NCBI GenBank assembly: GCA_027886185.1
Contig: WOAB01000125.1
Coordinates: 682,001-746,000, forward strand
Direction: 5' to 3'
Length of the DNA: 64,000 nt
Source: Rheum nobile
Taxonomy: Eukaryota; Streptophyta; Magnoliopsida; Caryophyllales; Polygonaceae
Part shown: positions 11,671 to 24,000 of the stretch, in pieces
How positions within the stretch are numbered: position 1 is the first letter of the stretch
Layout: every line of letters begins with the position of its first letter
Position numbers and translations under genes: made by a program
The notes under the pieces: model-generated
Told to the model about the DNA's origin: nothing
The model's database searches: none
Seen by the model: the letters and a program-made list of their open reading frames with translations, nothing else

Positions 11671-12929
11671 ACTACACCCTACATCAAATGGCTAAGAGAC
11701 GATGTGCTTCTAACAGACAAATGAGAAGCCAAGAAACTAAAGGTACGAGCATTAACCTTCGATCTAAAAGATTATATCTTGTTCAAACGATCTGTCATAG
11801 GATTATACTTGCAATGCTCAAAAACAACCGAAGTCGAATGCATCCTACAATCCCTACACGACGGAGAATGCAGCAACCATATTGGAGGATGCATCTTGTC
11901 AGGTAAAGCTCTCAGAACAAGATACTATTGGCCAACGATGAACAAAGACGCAACAGATTATGTCAAGAAGTGCGACGCCTGTCAACGGCATGTGCCCATA
12001 ACCCATCAACCATCGGAGATGCTATACCCGATGCTAGCACCTTGGCCATTCATGAGATGGGGAATGGACATCGTTGGAAAATTGCCACCAACATCGGGAC
12101 AACGCGTCTTCTTTCTCGTTATGACCGGTTATTTTTCTAAATTGATTGAAGCTGAAGCATATCGATAGGTAAAAGAAAAACACGTCATTTCATTCATAAA
12201 ATGTAACATCCTATGCAGATTTGACGTACCATTAGAAATAGTATGTGACAATGGCTGCCAATTCATCGACAATAAGACGCAATACTTTTACAAACAATGG
12301 AACATCAATCTAATCACATCCACACCTCGATACCCACAATCTAATGGCCAAGCTGAATCCAGTAATAAGATCATCATACACAATCTCAAGAAGCGTCTCA
12401 CAGGAGCAAAAGGAACATAGGCGGATGAGCTCCCCCTAATACTTTGGTCCGACAAGACCACCCCAAAGAACGCGACCGACAAATACCAACCAATCTCACC
12501 TTCGCCACGCTCCCCCTCTTTTCTTACTCTAGGTAAGCGCTCACCCTTCTCGTTGGTCTATGGAAGTGAAGCAGTCATACCCGCTGAACTTCTCGTCCCA
12601 ACAGCCAGATATGGCTTACAAACTCTAGAATAAAACAACGTCGAGTTGTCTCATATATTAGACACAATAGACAAAATCAGGGAAAAAGGTAGGATATGAA
12701 TGGTAAGATATCAACAGCAAGTCGCAAGAAGTTACAATAAAAACGTTCGCGTTAAAGTCTTCAAAGTGAGAGATTGGGTCATGAGGAAAGTATTTCAAAA
12801 CACTAGGGATCCAGCCGATGGAAAACTTGCACCACAATGGGAAGGGCCATATCTCGTCAAAGAAATAGTCGATCAAGGGGCATATCGACTCGAGACAAAA
12901 TATGGTCAACCGCTACCACGAAGCTAGAA
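11671..12929 (+). pseudogene. Tat-type Ty3/gypsy integrase, degraded
   Basis: Continues the gene split at 184. Visible in order: the integrase zinc-binding module ending C-D-A-C-Q-R near 11990, then a W-G-M-D-I-V-G core with the first Asp. V-C-D-N-G supplies the second Asp near 12245, and N-G-Q-A-E supplies the catalytic Glu near 12350. A V-Y-G-S-E-A-V-I-P-A-E block follows near 12560, and a C-terminal G-P-Y-x-V block ends at the TAG at 12925-12927. In-frame stops occur at 11722-11724 (family residue usually Arg), 12166-12168 and at least three more places. About 60 extra bases interrupt the block after A-T-D-K near 12480-12540. The damage indicates an old insertion. Confidence 0.8.
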
Positions 12930-13598
12930 CGCGACCCATCTAAAGTTGTATCACTTCTAAACCTTACACTTTGCGTTAAGTTCAAATTTATTCAATTATA
13001 TTCATTCCACATTTTACTGACTTTACCATCAGAGGGCCGTTGGGCTCACACCCAACGGTCATCCCTTGATCTTTTTCTCTTTTTAAGCGTTTTGAATAGA
13101 AACACGACGAGAGGCCTCAAGACAAAATCGAGTTGATCAACATACAAAAACACTATCATACACATCGCTTACACATTACACGATCGATCAGTACACAGGG
13201 AGTGGAGAAACAATAAAAAAACACATCCTTACAAGACTTGTCCTAATGCTACAAAGGTACATGTCTTATCGAAATACAATTATACTCCTCCCTGGAATAC
13301 GCAACATGTCATACGAACTAATGATTACAATTACAGGTCTACGAGACCAAAATCACACGACTCAACCAGGAAGCGACCGACAAGTCCACCTGCAAAACAG
13401 AAAAAACACACGAGGTATGCAAACAACAAAGCATTTATATTAAAATACGCGACCCGCGATGGTGGATGGGTCGCCAAAACTATTATCCATCCCATCTCCA
13501 CGATGGGGCGCAACTTTTACAAAAAATTGCAAAGTTTACGCGTCAACACACGACGCAAGAAACACCAATGTCATCACAATACATAACCGATGAAACAA
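12930..13598 (+). other. Tat element 3' region, noncoding
   Basis: Sequence between the pol end and the antisense ORF. It contains a short inverted repeat (CCGTTGGG...CCCAACGG, near 13037-13058) but no coding capacity I can support. Confidence 0.45.
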
Positions 13599-13925
13599 TC
13601 AAGATTCACTTGATTTCTCGACGGCATTTGCAGGGGCAGCCACTTGATCCTTCGACACCAAGGAAGTCGTCTCTGGCACATCCTCAGTAGCGCCCTTGTT
13701 CATCTTAAGATCATCCTTGCCCTTCTGCTCTTCTTCGCCCAAGCCAATGATTTTGAAGAGTTCAACACCAAGATTCCCGTTGGGATAAAGGAGCTCTATG
13801 CTTGCCTTCTCATCCTCCACATTCCAAGTCGAATGGCCCCATGCGGTGTATTCCTCCATCATCTCTATACGAGACTTGAGACAGAAGTAGGCACCGACGT
13901 CGCTTGCAATCTGTGCGTCCTTCAC
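13599..13925 (-). CDS. Antisense ORF in the 3' region of the Tat element
   Basis: A 108-codon open frame runs opposite to pol, from ATG 13925 to the TGA at 13599. It contains an R-I-E-M-M-E-E-Y...W-N-V-E-D-E-K pattern that I recognise loosely from Tat-lineage proteins. Antisense ORFs between pol and the 3' LTR are reported for Tat (Ogre/Retand-type) elements, and the position fits. It has no stop, although the neighbouring integrase has several. The function is unknown, and the length may be part of a larger spliced protein. Confidence 0.5.
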   Translation of the reverse strand: MKDAQIASDVGAYFCLKSRIEMMEEYTAWGHSTWNVEDEKASIELLYPNGNLGVELFKIIGLGEEEQKGKDDLKMNKGATEDVPETTSLVSKDQVAAPANAVEKSSES

Positions 13926-14400
13926 CTAGAGCACCTCGACATCACCGCGGCGAAGGCGACGAGGGGAACAAAGGGACGTTGGAATCGTTGGAGGAAAATG
14001 CGAAAGACGTCAACGACATCCGTAAATAACGGGATACTTTTACTGGATCAGTTGTAAAATTTGTATAAATATCATACGATCTCTCATGTAACAAACATCA
14101 CATCTGCTATCAAAAACTTGAACATTATTGTACTCCTCTCGACATTAATTGAAGCAAGGAATTTCTTTTCAATCAAGTTCTTTATTCATACATTTAAGCG
14201 TCTGGCGACTAAGTTCTTCAATTTATCAGTCTTCTTATTCAAGGGAGATAAGCTTTCTCTTATATTCATTCAATTTCGTTCATTTCATTGTTGTTTGATT
14301 CAAATTATTTCAATATCTTGATTTTGTCGTTGTCAAGATACCCCATTCAAGGCGATTTAGGTCGATTCGGTCTTTTCGCCCCAAAACATTTATGACATTT
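13926..14400 (+). mobile_element. Presumed 3' LTR of the Tat element (edges not resolved)
   Basis: The region has LTR-like character: TATAAATA near 14065, then T-rich sequence with repeated TTCAATCAAG/TTCTT blocks. Without a second copy in the window the LTR borders and target duplication cannot be set. Confidence 0.3.
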
Positions 14401-15520
14401 TATATCTATTATATTGATTACTTCTTGTATTATTGCACAACTATTAGACTTTGTGATTTGTGAGGGACCGGAATATGGTAATGACATTGGGTTACATATT
14501 TTGGATTCGTTTGATTTTTTTTTAAAAATATATTAAATTATATAAATTTATATTAAATTATCATGTTTAATTAAAATAATGCAATTTAATGTAATTTTTA
14601 AGAAATCCAAACAAAGTATATGAGACGCGAATTAGATAATAGCATACCTAGTAAAAGTGTCGCCACCTTCCACCGCTATCACCCACTGCCAACAATTGCA
14701 TGTGGACGATATCCGGCAACACATCGTGAAGTAAAAATATCAACGCAAATTGTACTATATATAAAAAGTGTTACTATCAAAAAGTTAGTTAATAGAAGTA
14801 TCACACATGTTAATAAAGTGTCATCAAAATGTAATAAAAAAGTTTGTAATGTTTTTGAATTATTTTAAAGAAGTTGTAGATTTAAATTAGTTTGTTAGAA
14901 ATATTGTGGGTAAGATATTTAGTTAACAAATGATTAAAAACATATCATTAGCCTAAAATTCAATTAAGAAAAGAGCTAAAAATCCACAAAAAAAGACAAA
15001 AAAAAATTGAACGGGAATCCCTATCATGGGACGAAGACGAGAAATTTAAACAGAAATGAGAGGATAACTTAATCCCCGCGTGGGACGGGGATAAAGGTTC
15101 CCGTCCCGTTCTGCGCCCTATTTCTGTTCTCGTTTATATACCTTTTTTTATTTTTTTTTACCTTAATTAAATCTTAAATTACAGACCCTATATTCCCTAC
15201 ACTACACTCCATACCTTTTGAGACTAAACCCTGAATCTCAATTCTTCTAAATTCAAAATCCTAATATATATGTATATTAAAACAAAATTGACATTTATTT
15301 GCATGGTAAAGGAAAACGGAGATCCCGAAAAGAAACGGTGCCCCGATGAAAATGGGACGCGAGGAAATTTTGTTCCTTGTTGTAGAACGAGATTGGTACT
15401 CTCCATCCTGCATCTTCCTCATTGTCATTCTAGGCTTCGTGTGACAGAAGTCTTTATAAATAATTTTTTCTTATTATATACTTTTTAGTAAAAACTAGTT
15501 TTAAATATTTAAAATTTATA
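14401..15520. other. AT-rich spacer, no gene seen
   Basis: No coding signal. Around 15005-15125 there is a GGGAC/GGGGAT-rich patch (CGTGGGACGGGGATAAAGG), with related GGGACG and GATCCCG sequence at 15320-15365. This may be a decayed nonautonomous transposon, but I could not find ends. Confidence 0.4.
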
Positions 15521-15804
15521 CTCCATCCGTCCCATTATATAATTCCTCTTCCATACTTTGCACAAGAATTAAGGAAGGGATGAAAGAGATTAAAAAAGTA
15601 CAATGATGGGAGAGAGAGAAAGTTGAAAGGGTAATAATGGAGGAGAGAGCTTTTGGGTATTTGAAAGATTGTGGATATTAGGTGTAATTTTGAAAAGGAG
15701 AAAGGGGGCATTTTAGGGTATTTTTTATGGCAAAATTTGAAAGATGAACAATTTAAGGGGACATCAAAAATGGAAAGAGAAACTATATAATGGGACGGAG
15801 GGAG
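15521..15804. mobile_element. Stowaway-type MITE
   Basis: A 284-bp element begins CTCCATCCGTCCCATTATAT and ends with the inverted counterpart ATAATGGGACGGAGGGAG. It is flanked by TA on both sides (15519-15520 and 15805-15806). The CTCCNTCCGTCCCA terminus and TA target duplication are diagnostic of the Stowaway/Tc1-mariner group. The interior is noncoding. Confidence 0.93.
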
Positions 15805-15964
15805 TATAATATAAAAAAGCGTAAAATGAAAATAAAAATTACATTTTTTTTTACTTTTCTGAAATAAGGACTTTGTAAGTATTTTGGCTCAGATAAGGAC
15901 TACTAACTAATATTGGAGCTAGCGAGTCAAAACTAAACATATAAAATCCATTAACACCAATTCA
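15805..15964. other. Short spacer between MITE and LINE
   Basis: AT-rich sequence. Nothing recognised. Confidence 0.5.
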
Positions 15965-17097
15965 AACTACTTTCATCGGGTAGCTACTGATAGACGTAGT
16001 AGGAAAATCATTAGAGAAATTCGTACAAATGATGGAACGACTATTATAGGCCACGAAAATATCCGCAATGAAATTAGATCAGATTTCGAAAAAAGATTCA
16101 AAAAAAGAAATATCAACAATAATACTCTTACAGAATACCTCGCCAATATCAATAATGAAATAACTGCCCAAGAAAATGATGCACTTACTAAAACTGTCAC
16201 AAACGAGGAAATCAAAAAAGCAGTGTTTGGTATTGGCAGTAATAAATCCCCTGGTCCAGATGGTATGTCCGCCTTATTCTACCAAAAATATTGGCACATA
16301 GTGGGACCCACTGTTATAAAAGCTGTCAAAAGCTTCTTCCATTCCGGGAAACTCCTGAAACAAATCAACCACATATTTATAACTCTTATACCCAAATGTG
16401 ATAACCCAAACTCTACGAACCACTATAGACCAATCAGTCTTTGTTCAACTATTTATAAAGTTATATAAAAAATCATGACAGATAGGATGAAACATATTCT
16501 AAACAACCTAATCCACCCACTACAAGGGGCTTTTGTAGCTGACAGGTCCATTCATGATAATATCATAATAGCTCATGAAATATTTCATTCATTCCGGTCT
16601 AAAAAAGGAAAGGAAGGATGGGTAGCAATAAAACTCGATATGGAAAAAGCTTATGACAAGATTGAATGGGAATTCATTTTAAAAGTCCTTGAAAATTTTG
16701 GATTTGCCACGCGATTTATCGGGTGGAACAAAGAATGTATTGAGACTGTATCATTCTCGGTCTTAGTAAAAAATGGACCCACAAATATTTTTTACCCTAA
16801 AATAGGACTGCGTCAAGACGACCCTTTATCTCCATTCCTATTTATATTAGGAGAAGATATCCTAGCCAGAAAGGTTCAAAACGAAAGTGCTAGTAGTAAC
16901 AATCAATTGGGATTCAAAATCTCTAGAAGAGGCACCAATATTCTCTTCTTTGTCTTTGCTGATGATATCATTATCTTCGCAAAGGCAAACCAATTTGCAT
17001 GTTCCAAAATCAAAACTATCATAGAAGAATATTGTTCAATCTCTGGACAATTTGTTAACTTCCAAAAATCCAACTTTCAAACTACAAACAACATCTC
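15965..17097 (+). pseudogene. L1-type LINE reverse transcriptase, 5'-truncated left part
   Basis: The open frame begins with an N-Y-F-H-R-V-A-T block, the position just upstream of the RT domain in plant L1 ORF2. The endonuclease and ORF1 are absent, as in a 5'-truncated insertion. RT motifs: S-P-G-P-D-G-M near 16250, Y-R-P-I-S-L-C near 16425, K-L-D-M-E-K-A-Y-D near 16635 and the catalytic F-A-D-D near 16960. A TAA at 16466-16468 breaks the frame between K-V-I and K-I-M. The gene is cut at about 17097 by an LTR fragment and resumes at about 18574. Roughly 100 residues expected between the two parts are missing. Confidence 0.9.
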
Positions 17098-18573
17098 TAT
17101 AACACCCCAAAATGCCTTTGGAAATATTACCGCCAGTGACCTCAGAATATATACCCGGGGTCACCCAAGGCTTACTGTTTTTATAACAAATGATATAATG
17201 TTGTAAACTTTATCAAATAACATGAAAGTTACCAAATAATAATCAAACCAGCGTCGTAAATTACAACTGATGACAAAATCCAAATACAGTAAGAGTTTAG
17301 TACAGCGAAAGTCTTTGAAATAAATAAACGCCATAAAGGGGTTTTGATCTGAGCGATCTCACGCCAGGATCTTCAACCTTAGGAAAAACACTTAAAACGT
17401 CAATTGTCTTCAACGTCGGGATCTGGCCTTCACGGATGAGGAAGTTTACCTGATGTGCCGTATGAGACGGATGACACCAGCCAACCATGCAAGGAATAAA
17501 AACCGGTTGGTTAGTCTAATGAAAGACTATGCAAGGGTACAAATAAAAAGGTTCTAAGTAGTCGTATCAAGTTACAACCATCACTTCTCGAATAATAGCC
17601 GATATGCGAGGTGAAACATAAGAAAAGGCATGATCAAAAGAAGACTCCAAAGGAAGTGAGTCTTATGGGAAACGTATGAAGATAAGATTCCAAAGGAATT
17701 GAGTCTTATAGGAAACGTATGACAATTGTTTGGGAACGTTAAGTTTTCACACAAGTTTAAAACACGACCTTGATTATTTGGGTCCACGACCAACCTCACC
17801 ACGCAATGCGAATCCAGATTGGAAAGAATACTTACTCTAACAAGAGTTCGGGCGGTTTCCACGTTGTACTCCTTGCCCGAGGGTATATTAATTATGTGCA
17901 TAACAACACTTATCTTATTTAATTCCAAAACATATATTTACATTACAACTTTTAATCCACATCATCTCGATACGAGATATATTTTGGGAATGAATCCCGA
18001 TTGTTGGCACCAGCTGAGTCCACCTACCCTAAATAAGGGTACAGTCATGACCAGAAGTACTAGGGCAAAATCCTCCTAATACCAGTTATAAAGAAACGAC
18101 TAGACCTCGCAAGGTACATAGCGTTCGTACGAATACTCGTTCTAACTACACATGTAAGTTCATACATAAATCCACACCAAAATTATTACGGTAATATCAT
18201 ACATAATAGCGTTGTTTCTAGCAATATATACAACCTATTATAGATTCATATTTTAACACGTTTTATTAAATCTGTTCCCAAACAGAAAACAATAACTTTT
18301 ATCCCATCTTAATTAACAATCAATTAATTGATAATCAAGGGAAACATGGAATAATGATCAAGAGTGAACCGCCACTTGCCTTAGACTAGACGAATCGAAG
18401 AGATCGGGTTCCGAGATCTGGAACTTGAATCTGAGCACGGATTCCTACGACGACGACGAGTTATAAGATGGAACCCTAAGTTAGATACGATACGAAACGA
18501 AGATACAAAACGAAACGAAGATACGAAACGAAACGAAGGGAAAAAGGCCTGAGCCGCGGCCGTGGTTACCATG
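17098..18573 (-). mobile_element. Antisense chromovirus LTR fragment inserted in the LINE
   Basis: On the minus strand this matches, in order, the R/U5 part of the LTRs at 33594-36060 and 42245-44685. Shared landmarks include CCTTGCATGGTTGGCTGG, CGGCACATCAG, TCACTGGCGGTAAT and ATAATAGGTTGTATA. The LTR 3' end lies at 17098 (TATAACACCCC on the plus strand). The 5' (U3) end with TGTGATACCCC is not present, so this is a truncated LTR rather than a clean solo LTR. It is diverged from both LTRs at 33-45 kb and carries small insertions, so it belongs to an older related copy. Near 18480-18540 there is a short ACGAAACGAAGAT tandem repeat. Confidence 0.75.
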
Positions 18574-20296
18574 ACCAAATTTCTTAATGCAAAGCTTCAT
18601 GCTGCCATCCTATCTACATAAGGAACTAGACACAATTAACAGAACTTTCTTCTGGAACAAAGACTCGTCATATAAACCCTTAATATAATGGGATAAAATA
18701 TGTAAAAACAAAGAAAATGGAGGTACTGGCATTAGGAAGACACAAGATATGAATAAAGCACTCCAGATGAAACTTATCTGGAAAATACTTGCGGAACCAA
18801 ATAATATTTGGATAAAAATCATTACCGAAAAATATCTGAAAGAGGTTAATATACTTTCTTATTGCAAAAAAGGCAACCACTCTTGGAAATGGTCACAACT
18901 ACTCAAACTTAGAAAAGAATTCCAATCTGGTCTCCAATGGCTAGTTGGAGATGGTAAAACCATTCATTTTTGGACGGACAATTGGCTACCTGATTTAAAT
19001 CTTAAAAATAACACACTACCAAATATAGTTACTAACCCCTTGACAAAGGTTAGTGAATTTATTGATAATAATAAAACATGGAACAAAAATAGACTGGAAG
19101 AACTTCTAAATCAACACATTGTTGATCACATATTAGATATACCTATCCCACATAACCAAATCCCCGACAGACTGGATTGGGCCTCCAATAAAAATGGTTG
19201 GTTCTCTACAAAATCTACTTTTGATTTAATTACAAAACAACAAACACCTTCAATCAATAACTTGGCATGGATTTGGAAATTAGATACATATCCAAAAGTC
19301 AAAAAATTTCTTTGAAAAATTTGCCATCCTCCCGACAAAACAAAGACTAGCGCACAAACATGTTCCGGTCTCGTTGGCATGTGATTCTTGCAACAACCCC
19401 CATGAAGACTTAACTCACTTCCTTTTACAATGCCCTTTTACTCTTAAACAAATTAAACAACAGAATGCGACAATTGAGAATCTTGTTCGGAACTTTGACT
19501 TTATCAACAAAAAACCAAGTGAAATATTGTCTAAACTTCAATCTCTCCTCACTAAAAAAGAATTTGTTTGTCTCATCACTACTTGGTGGGGTATCTAGAT
19601 CAATAGAAATCAAATTATCTTTAACACTGACCCAAATGACAGAATAAAAGACTTATATCAATATATTTCCTCACTAATCAAAAATTGGGAAAAAAAACAA
19701 AGAAGGCAGATAACGATGACTTCACACAATCAAAAAGTAAGCAACACCATATCAGAAAAACCAGGTTCTTGAAATGGGAAAAACAAAACCAAAACTTTTA
19801 CAAAATCAATTTTGAGAGGTCTAAACAAGCTAATGGTGAAGTGAGTTTTGGCTTCATCATTAAAGATGATAAAACAAAAATTATTCATATGAGCAGTAAA
19901 TGATGTAGTTTCAACAATATACTCATGACTGAAGCACTAGCATTAAAACAAAGCATTTCTCATGCCAAAACATTAAACATTACAAAATTACAAATTAAAG
20001 GTAATAATTTCTGCCTTATAAACTCTATTAAAGGCATCTGGGATTGTCCGTGGGAAATTGAAATGGTTGTTGCTGACATCTTGGTCGACATCCATTATTT
20101 CCAAGAGGTCCAACTTAGACACATTTTTAGAGAGATGAACTATACTGTTGATCGCATTGCTAAACTCACATTTTCACAATTTGTGTCTAACTTTAGTCTC
20201 AATTCAGAACTTCATGTTCTCATTCGCAATGATGTTCTAGGCTGATCTTCGCATAGAAACTAAGACCAGTCTAATTTTTTTCTTATAAATAAAAAA
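18574..20296 (+). pseudogene. L1-type LINE, right part: thumb/zf-RVT and RNase H, with 3' end
   Basis: It resumes with an F-L-M-Q-S-F-M-L-P block and I-N-R-T-F-F-W-N near 18640. G-G-T-G-I-R and the W-K-I-L region follow. The zinc-finger zf-RVT block (W-I-W-K-L...C-D-S-C-N-N...H-F-L-L-Q-C-P) lies at about 19250-19450. An RNase H domain typical of plant L1 elements follows at 19760-20243. Lesions: a stop in the W-K-I block near 19313, a TAG near 19597, and others; frame changes occur between blocks. The element ends after a short 3' UTR in an A-rich tail at about 20284-20296. No target duplication was found. Confidence 0.88.
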
Positions 20297-21025
20297 ACCG
20301 AGAAAAGTGGAAAGTTTGAATGGAGGGTGCAGAGCACGTGACTCGGATACCTACTACATACACATACACAAACCTACTTCAACTTCCCGCGGTCCCCCCT
20401 TCCAATTTTCCACGGCCGCCTATGTGCCCTAGTAAAAAAGAAAAAAAAAAAACGTTCATATTACTTAAGACAATCATCTTATCCCTCCTTTCACCAAAAA
20501 AATCATCTTATCCCTCCAACATCTTGAGCCCAATATAAAAAAATAAATTAGTAAATGGAGTAAAGAATATTCAATACCTTCTCATTCTTTTCGTTTAGCC
20601 ATCCATTATCTTGAAAATTACACAAAAAAAAACCCTAATATATACATTTTATCACTTAATAAAGCAACAAGACATTGTAGTTGATAGCAATAACCAAATC
20701 TTGTCTACCTTCTTTCTATTTGCTAACAAATGTAGTGTGTTTCTGACAAATAATGTTGGCTGGATAAACCAATTTGTAGTTACAAGATTATGAAGAATGC
20801 ACCCCAAACTCCCCCACAAAATTGCAGGAGAATACAAGTAGCCATAGAATAGCACAAACAAGATGTTGATTTCCATTACAAAACCATGGCAATTGGCAAG
20901 TCTTGCTCACTCACCACCTCAAAAAACGATCACAGCCATACACACAACATTATTCTGAATTTCGCAAGGTATCATTCGAAGCGTCCGAAGGATGTTTGGC
21001 CTCGATTGAAGGATGTTCTTCTTCT
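20297..21025. other. Intergenic / 3' flank of the PERK gene
   Basis: No independent gene seen. The part next to 21026 should include the 3' UTR of the kinase gene on the minus strand. I could not fix a polyadenylation site. Confidence 0.45.
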
Positions 21026-24000
21026 TCAACGTCTACCTCCAGGGCCGCTTACCCAGCTGGCTTGGCTGTTGGTGTACTCGGAGCTCATGTCTTGGCTCCC
21101 GAACGCCATTCTTTGGAACATTCTGATCTGAGCAGATTGCTCCCTCGAATCAATGATCTCGCTCTGCCCCGGTCTCATTCCGTTCGATAGGTCTGTTGAC
21201 GCCTCCGTCAACATGTCCAACGCTCTCACCACCTACGAATCCAGTCACAGTCAACACCAGTTTACACAAAAAGACAACACCTACTGTATCCCACTATCCC
21301 GCACATACGGGGTCAACATGTATTCACGTTGTAACTTGTTTACACATAAAACGGCTCATGTATGTCTCTTGTCCCTTGATTCGTCTAAAATTATTATAAT
21401 AAACTACTAAACTAGTTCTTCTACTATATCCACTAAAATGCTGGTTAAGGCCTAAGAAGAAGCTGTAATGTTAAGAAACCAGGTTGTAAAATACGATTCT
21501 CGGCAATGAAAAGAACAATCTTAATTTCAGGTGCTTGCAAACAATACTACTGTGGACTTTACCTGGCTCATTTTTGGCCTCTTAGACGCAGAATGACGCA
21601 CACAAGCTGCAGCTGCCTCGACCATCCTGAATATCTCATGTCGATCATAGGAACCTTCTAATCGAGGGTCTGCCAAGTCATCAAAGTCTTCATTATCCAG
21701 CGCTTGTGTCATCAATGGACGAGCCTAGAGATAATAAAGTCCTGTTTAGTGACTTGATGTGTATTTCGATATAATGCAAGTTGTAACTGACAGAAACCGG
21801 GAAAAAGAAAGTTTATGATTCCCCTTTTCTTTTATATTTAGATATGTTGACTAACTATACAACCATACTTAACTTGATGGGAATTGAAATATAATGCAAA
21901 TTGTCACTAACAAAAATTGGCAAAAAAAGAAACATTCCCTATTTCTTTTACATGTAGCTAAAGTCCAGTATTAGTCTTAGATACACTCTGATCACTTAAA
22001 CTATGCAGTCATCCTTACCGATCATAAAGAGGCCGGTCCACTCTCTTTATACTGGATATCATACGAAGCGTCAATTATCTTTAGTAGTTTTAGCCGTTAA
22101 AAAAAGCAAATAGAACCACATATGAGAAGAATGCACACCTTAATAATTGATTTCAGTTACTTAGAAGAATCAACAGTTTCTAGCCTAATCAGTAGATGAC
22201 CATGTCCAGAAAAAAAACAAAAGATTGTGTAAACAGTTCTAGCTTACCCATTCAACTAAGCTCTCGTCTCCCAATGGCTGAGATTGATCGACAGGCTTAC
22301 GACCAGTAATCAGCTCCAATAACACTACTCCAAATGAAAACACATCGGACTTCTCAGTCAGTTTTCCACTCGACGCATATTCAGGAGCCATGTACCTGAA
22401 CAAAGAGACACATGATTGTGATCAAAGACCAGATTTCAGAGGAACATATCAAAGTTGCACCCAGATTGCATAGATTCTGTTTAGCAGTAAGTTACGAAGC
22501 TCATCATTTTATCAATAAAACCAACTCCCTAAGGAACCCGAAATTTTTCAAAGAGAACTCTGGATCTTTGATATGATAGACACGCACCCAAAGGTTCCCA
22601 TGACACGTGTGGACACATGTGTATTCAAATCTAGCTCCTCTGCCAGCTTTGCCAGCCCAAAATCAGCCACCTGTGACAAATATAAAAGAGAACATGTCAA
22701 ATTGCAAATGTGAAACTTCACCGAGACATTATGTGAATTTAATCAGATACTCAGATCATAATGTAGTGACCAAATTTCCCCCTTTGTACAACAAAAAGGA
22801 ACATATGAGAATGGGGAAAATGAGAGAACTCCGGCAAAGAGTACATATGACTCATAACCTGATGCAGAATATATTTTCACTATAAGAAATTACAAGCCAC
22901 GAAAGTTGGGGCCTACCTTTGCTTCAAAGTTGTTATCCAAAAGAATGTTGGCCGTTTTAATATCTCGATGAATGATACGTGGCTGGCCTGATGATTCCAA
23001 AACAAACAAGTCAACGCTAGAAATAGGTATCGATTGGAGTAAAAATAAATTAGTATGATCATAAAAAACATTTAGCCGGTTAAGAATCTCATTTGCATAA
23101 TACAGGTATACATCAGGGCTAGAAGGAGCATAAAATATTAAGAAATATATGCAATCCCACTTCTTTTATCAGAGACGATCGTCTCTATATGTAGAACGCT
23201 AAAGCAAAAACTGTAAATGAAGAAGTGGATCCAAAATGTTTCAGGATGTCTCATTGACACATTAAACATGAGCACATCACATCAAAATTGAAGGCTGAAA
23301 AGAGGAGAAAAAAATTAATTAAAGGAAATTACAGGATTCATGAAGGTAAGCAAGTCCCCTAGCTGAACCTGCAGCAGCCTTAACTCGAAGACTCCAGTCC
23401 ATAACTTGGCCAGATCCTGCAATTATCCATGATATTCAATTGAACAATAGATTTAGCTATAACAAGAAGTAAATTCCATACATAATCATCACTTGTAGTT
23501 TTAAGATGGTCAAATATTAAATACCGTGCAAGTGGTGGTAAAGGGTATCGTTTGGAACAAATTCATAGACAAGCAATTTTTCTTGCTCGTTTATGCAGTA
23601 GCCAACAAGCGTGACCAAATGGCGATGATGAACACGGCTGATAATTTCAACTTCAGCTTTAAACTCACGGTCACCCTGTCCACCACCAGCCTTCAGCTTC
23701 TTCACAGCTACATCTCTTCCGTCTTGCAGATAACCTTTGTACACGGTGCCAAATCCGCCAACACCCAAAATATTTTGTGACGAGAACCCACTTGTGGCTG
23801 CAGATAGCTCATCATATGTGAACCATGCCTTCGAATTGCCTAGTCCGCCCTCTGGCGATGAATACTTATGCTCGTCGCCTGTTTCATTCGAACCTGTTGA
23901 ATATGGTTGCATCAAATATGAACCTGGAAAAGGAAAACATGAATAATTGAGAATCGGTTGTCTCGAAGAATGGAATTTGAAAATAGAAATTGGAATGGAA

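Noticed and set aside
12288..12482. Minus-strand frame opposite Tat integrase
   Set aside because: Shadow of the degraded sense coding region; no support of its own.
20886..21190. Plus-strand frames near the PERK 3' end
   Set aside because: Antisense of the last PERK coding exon and its 3' flank.
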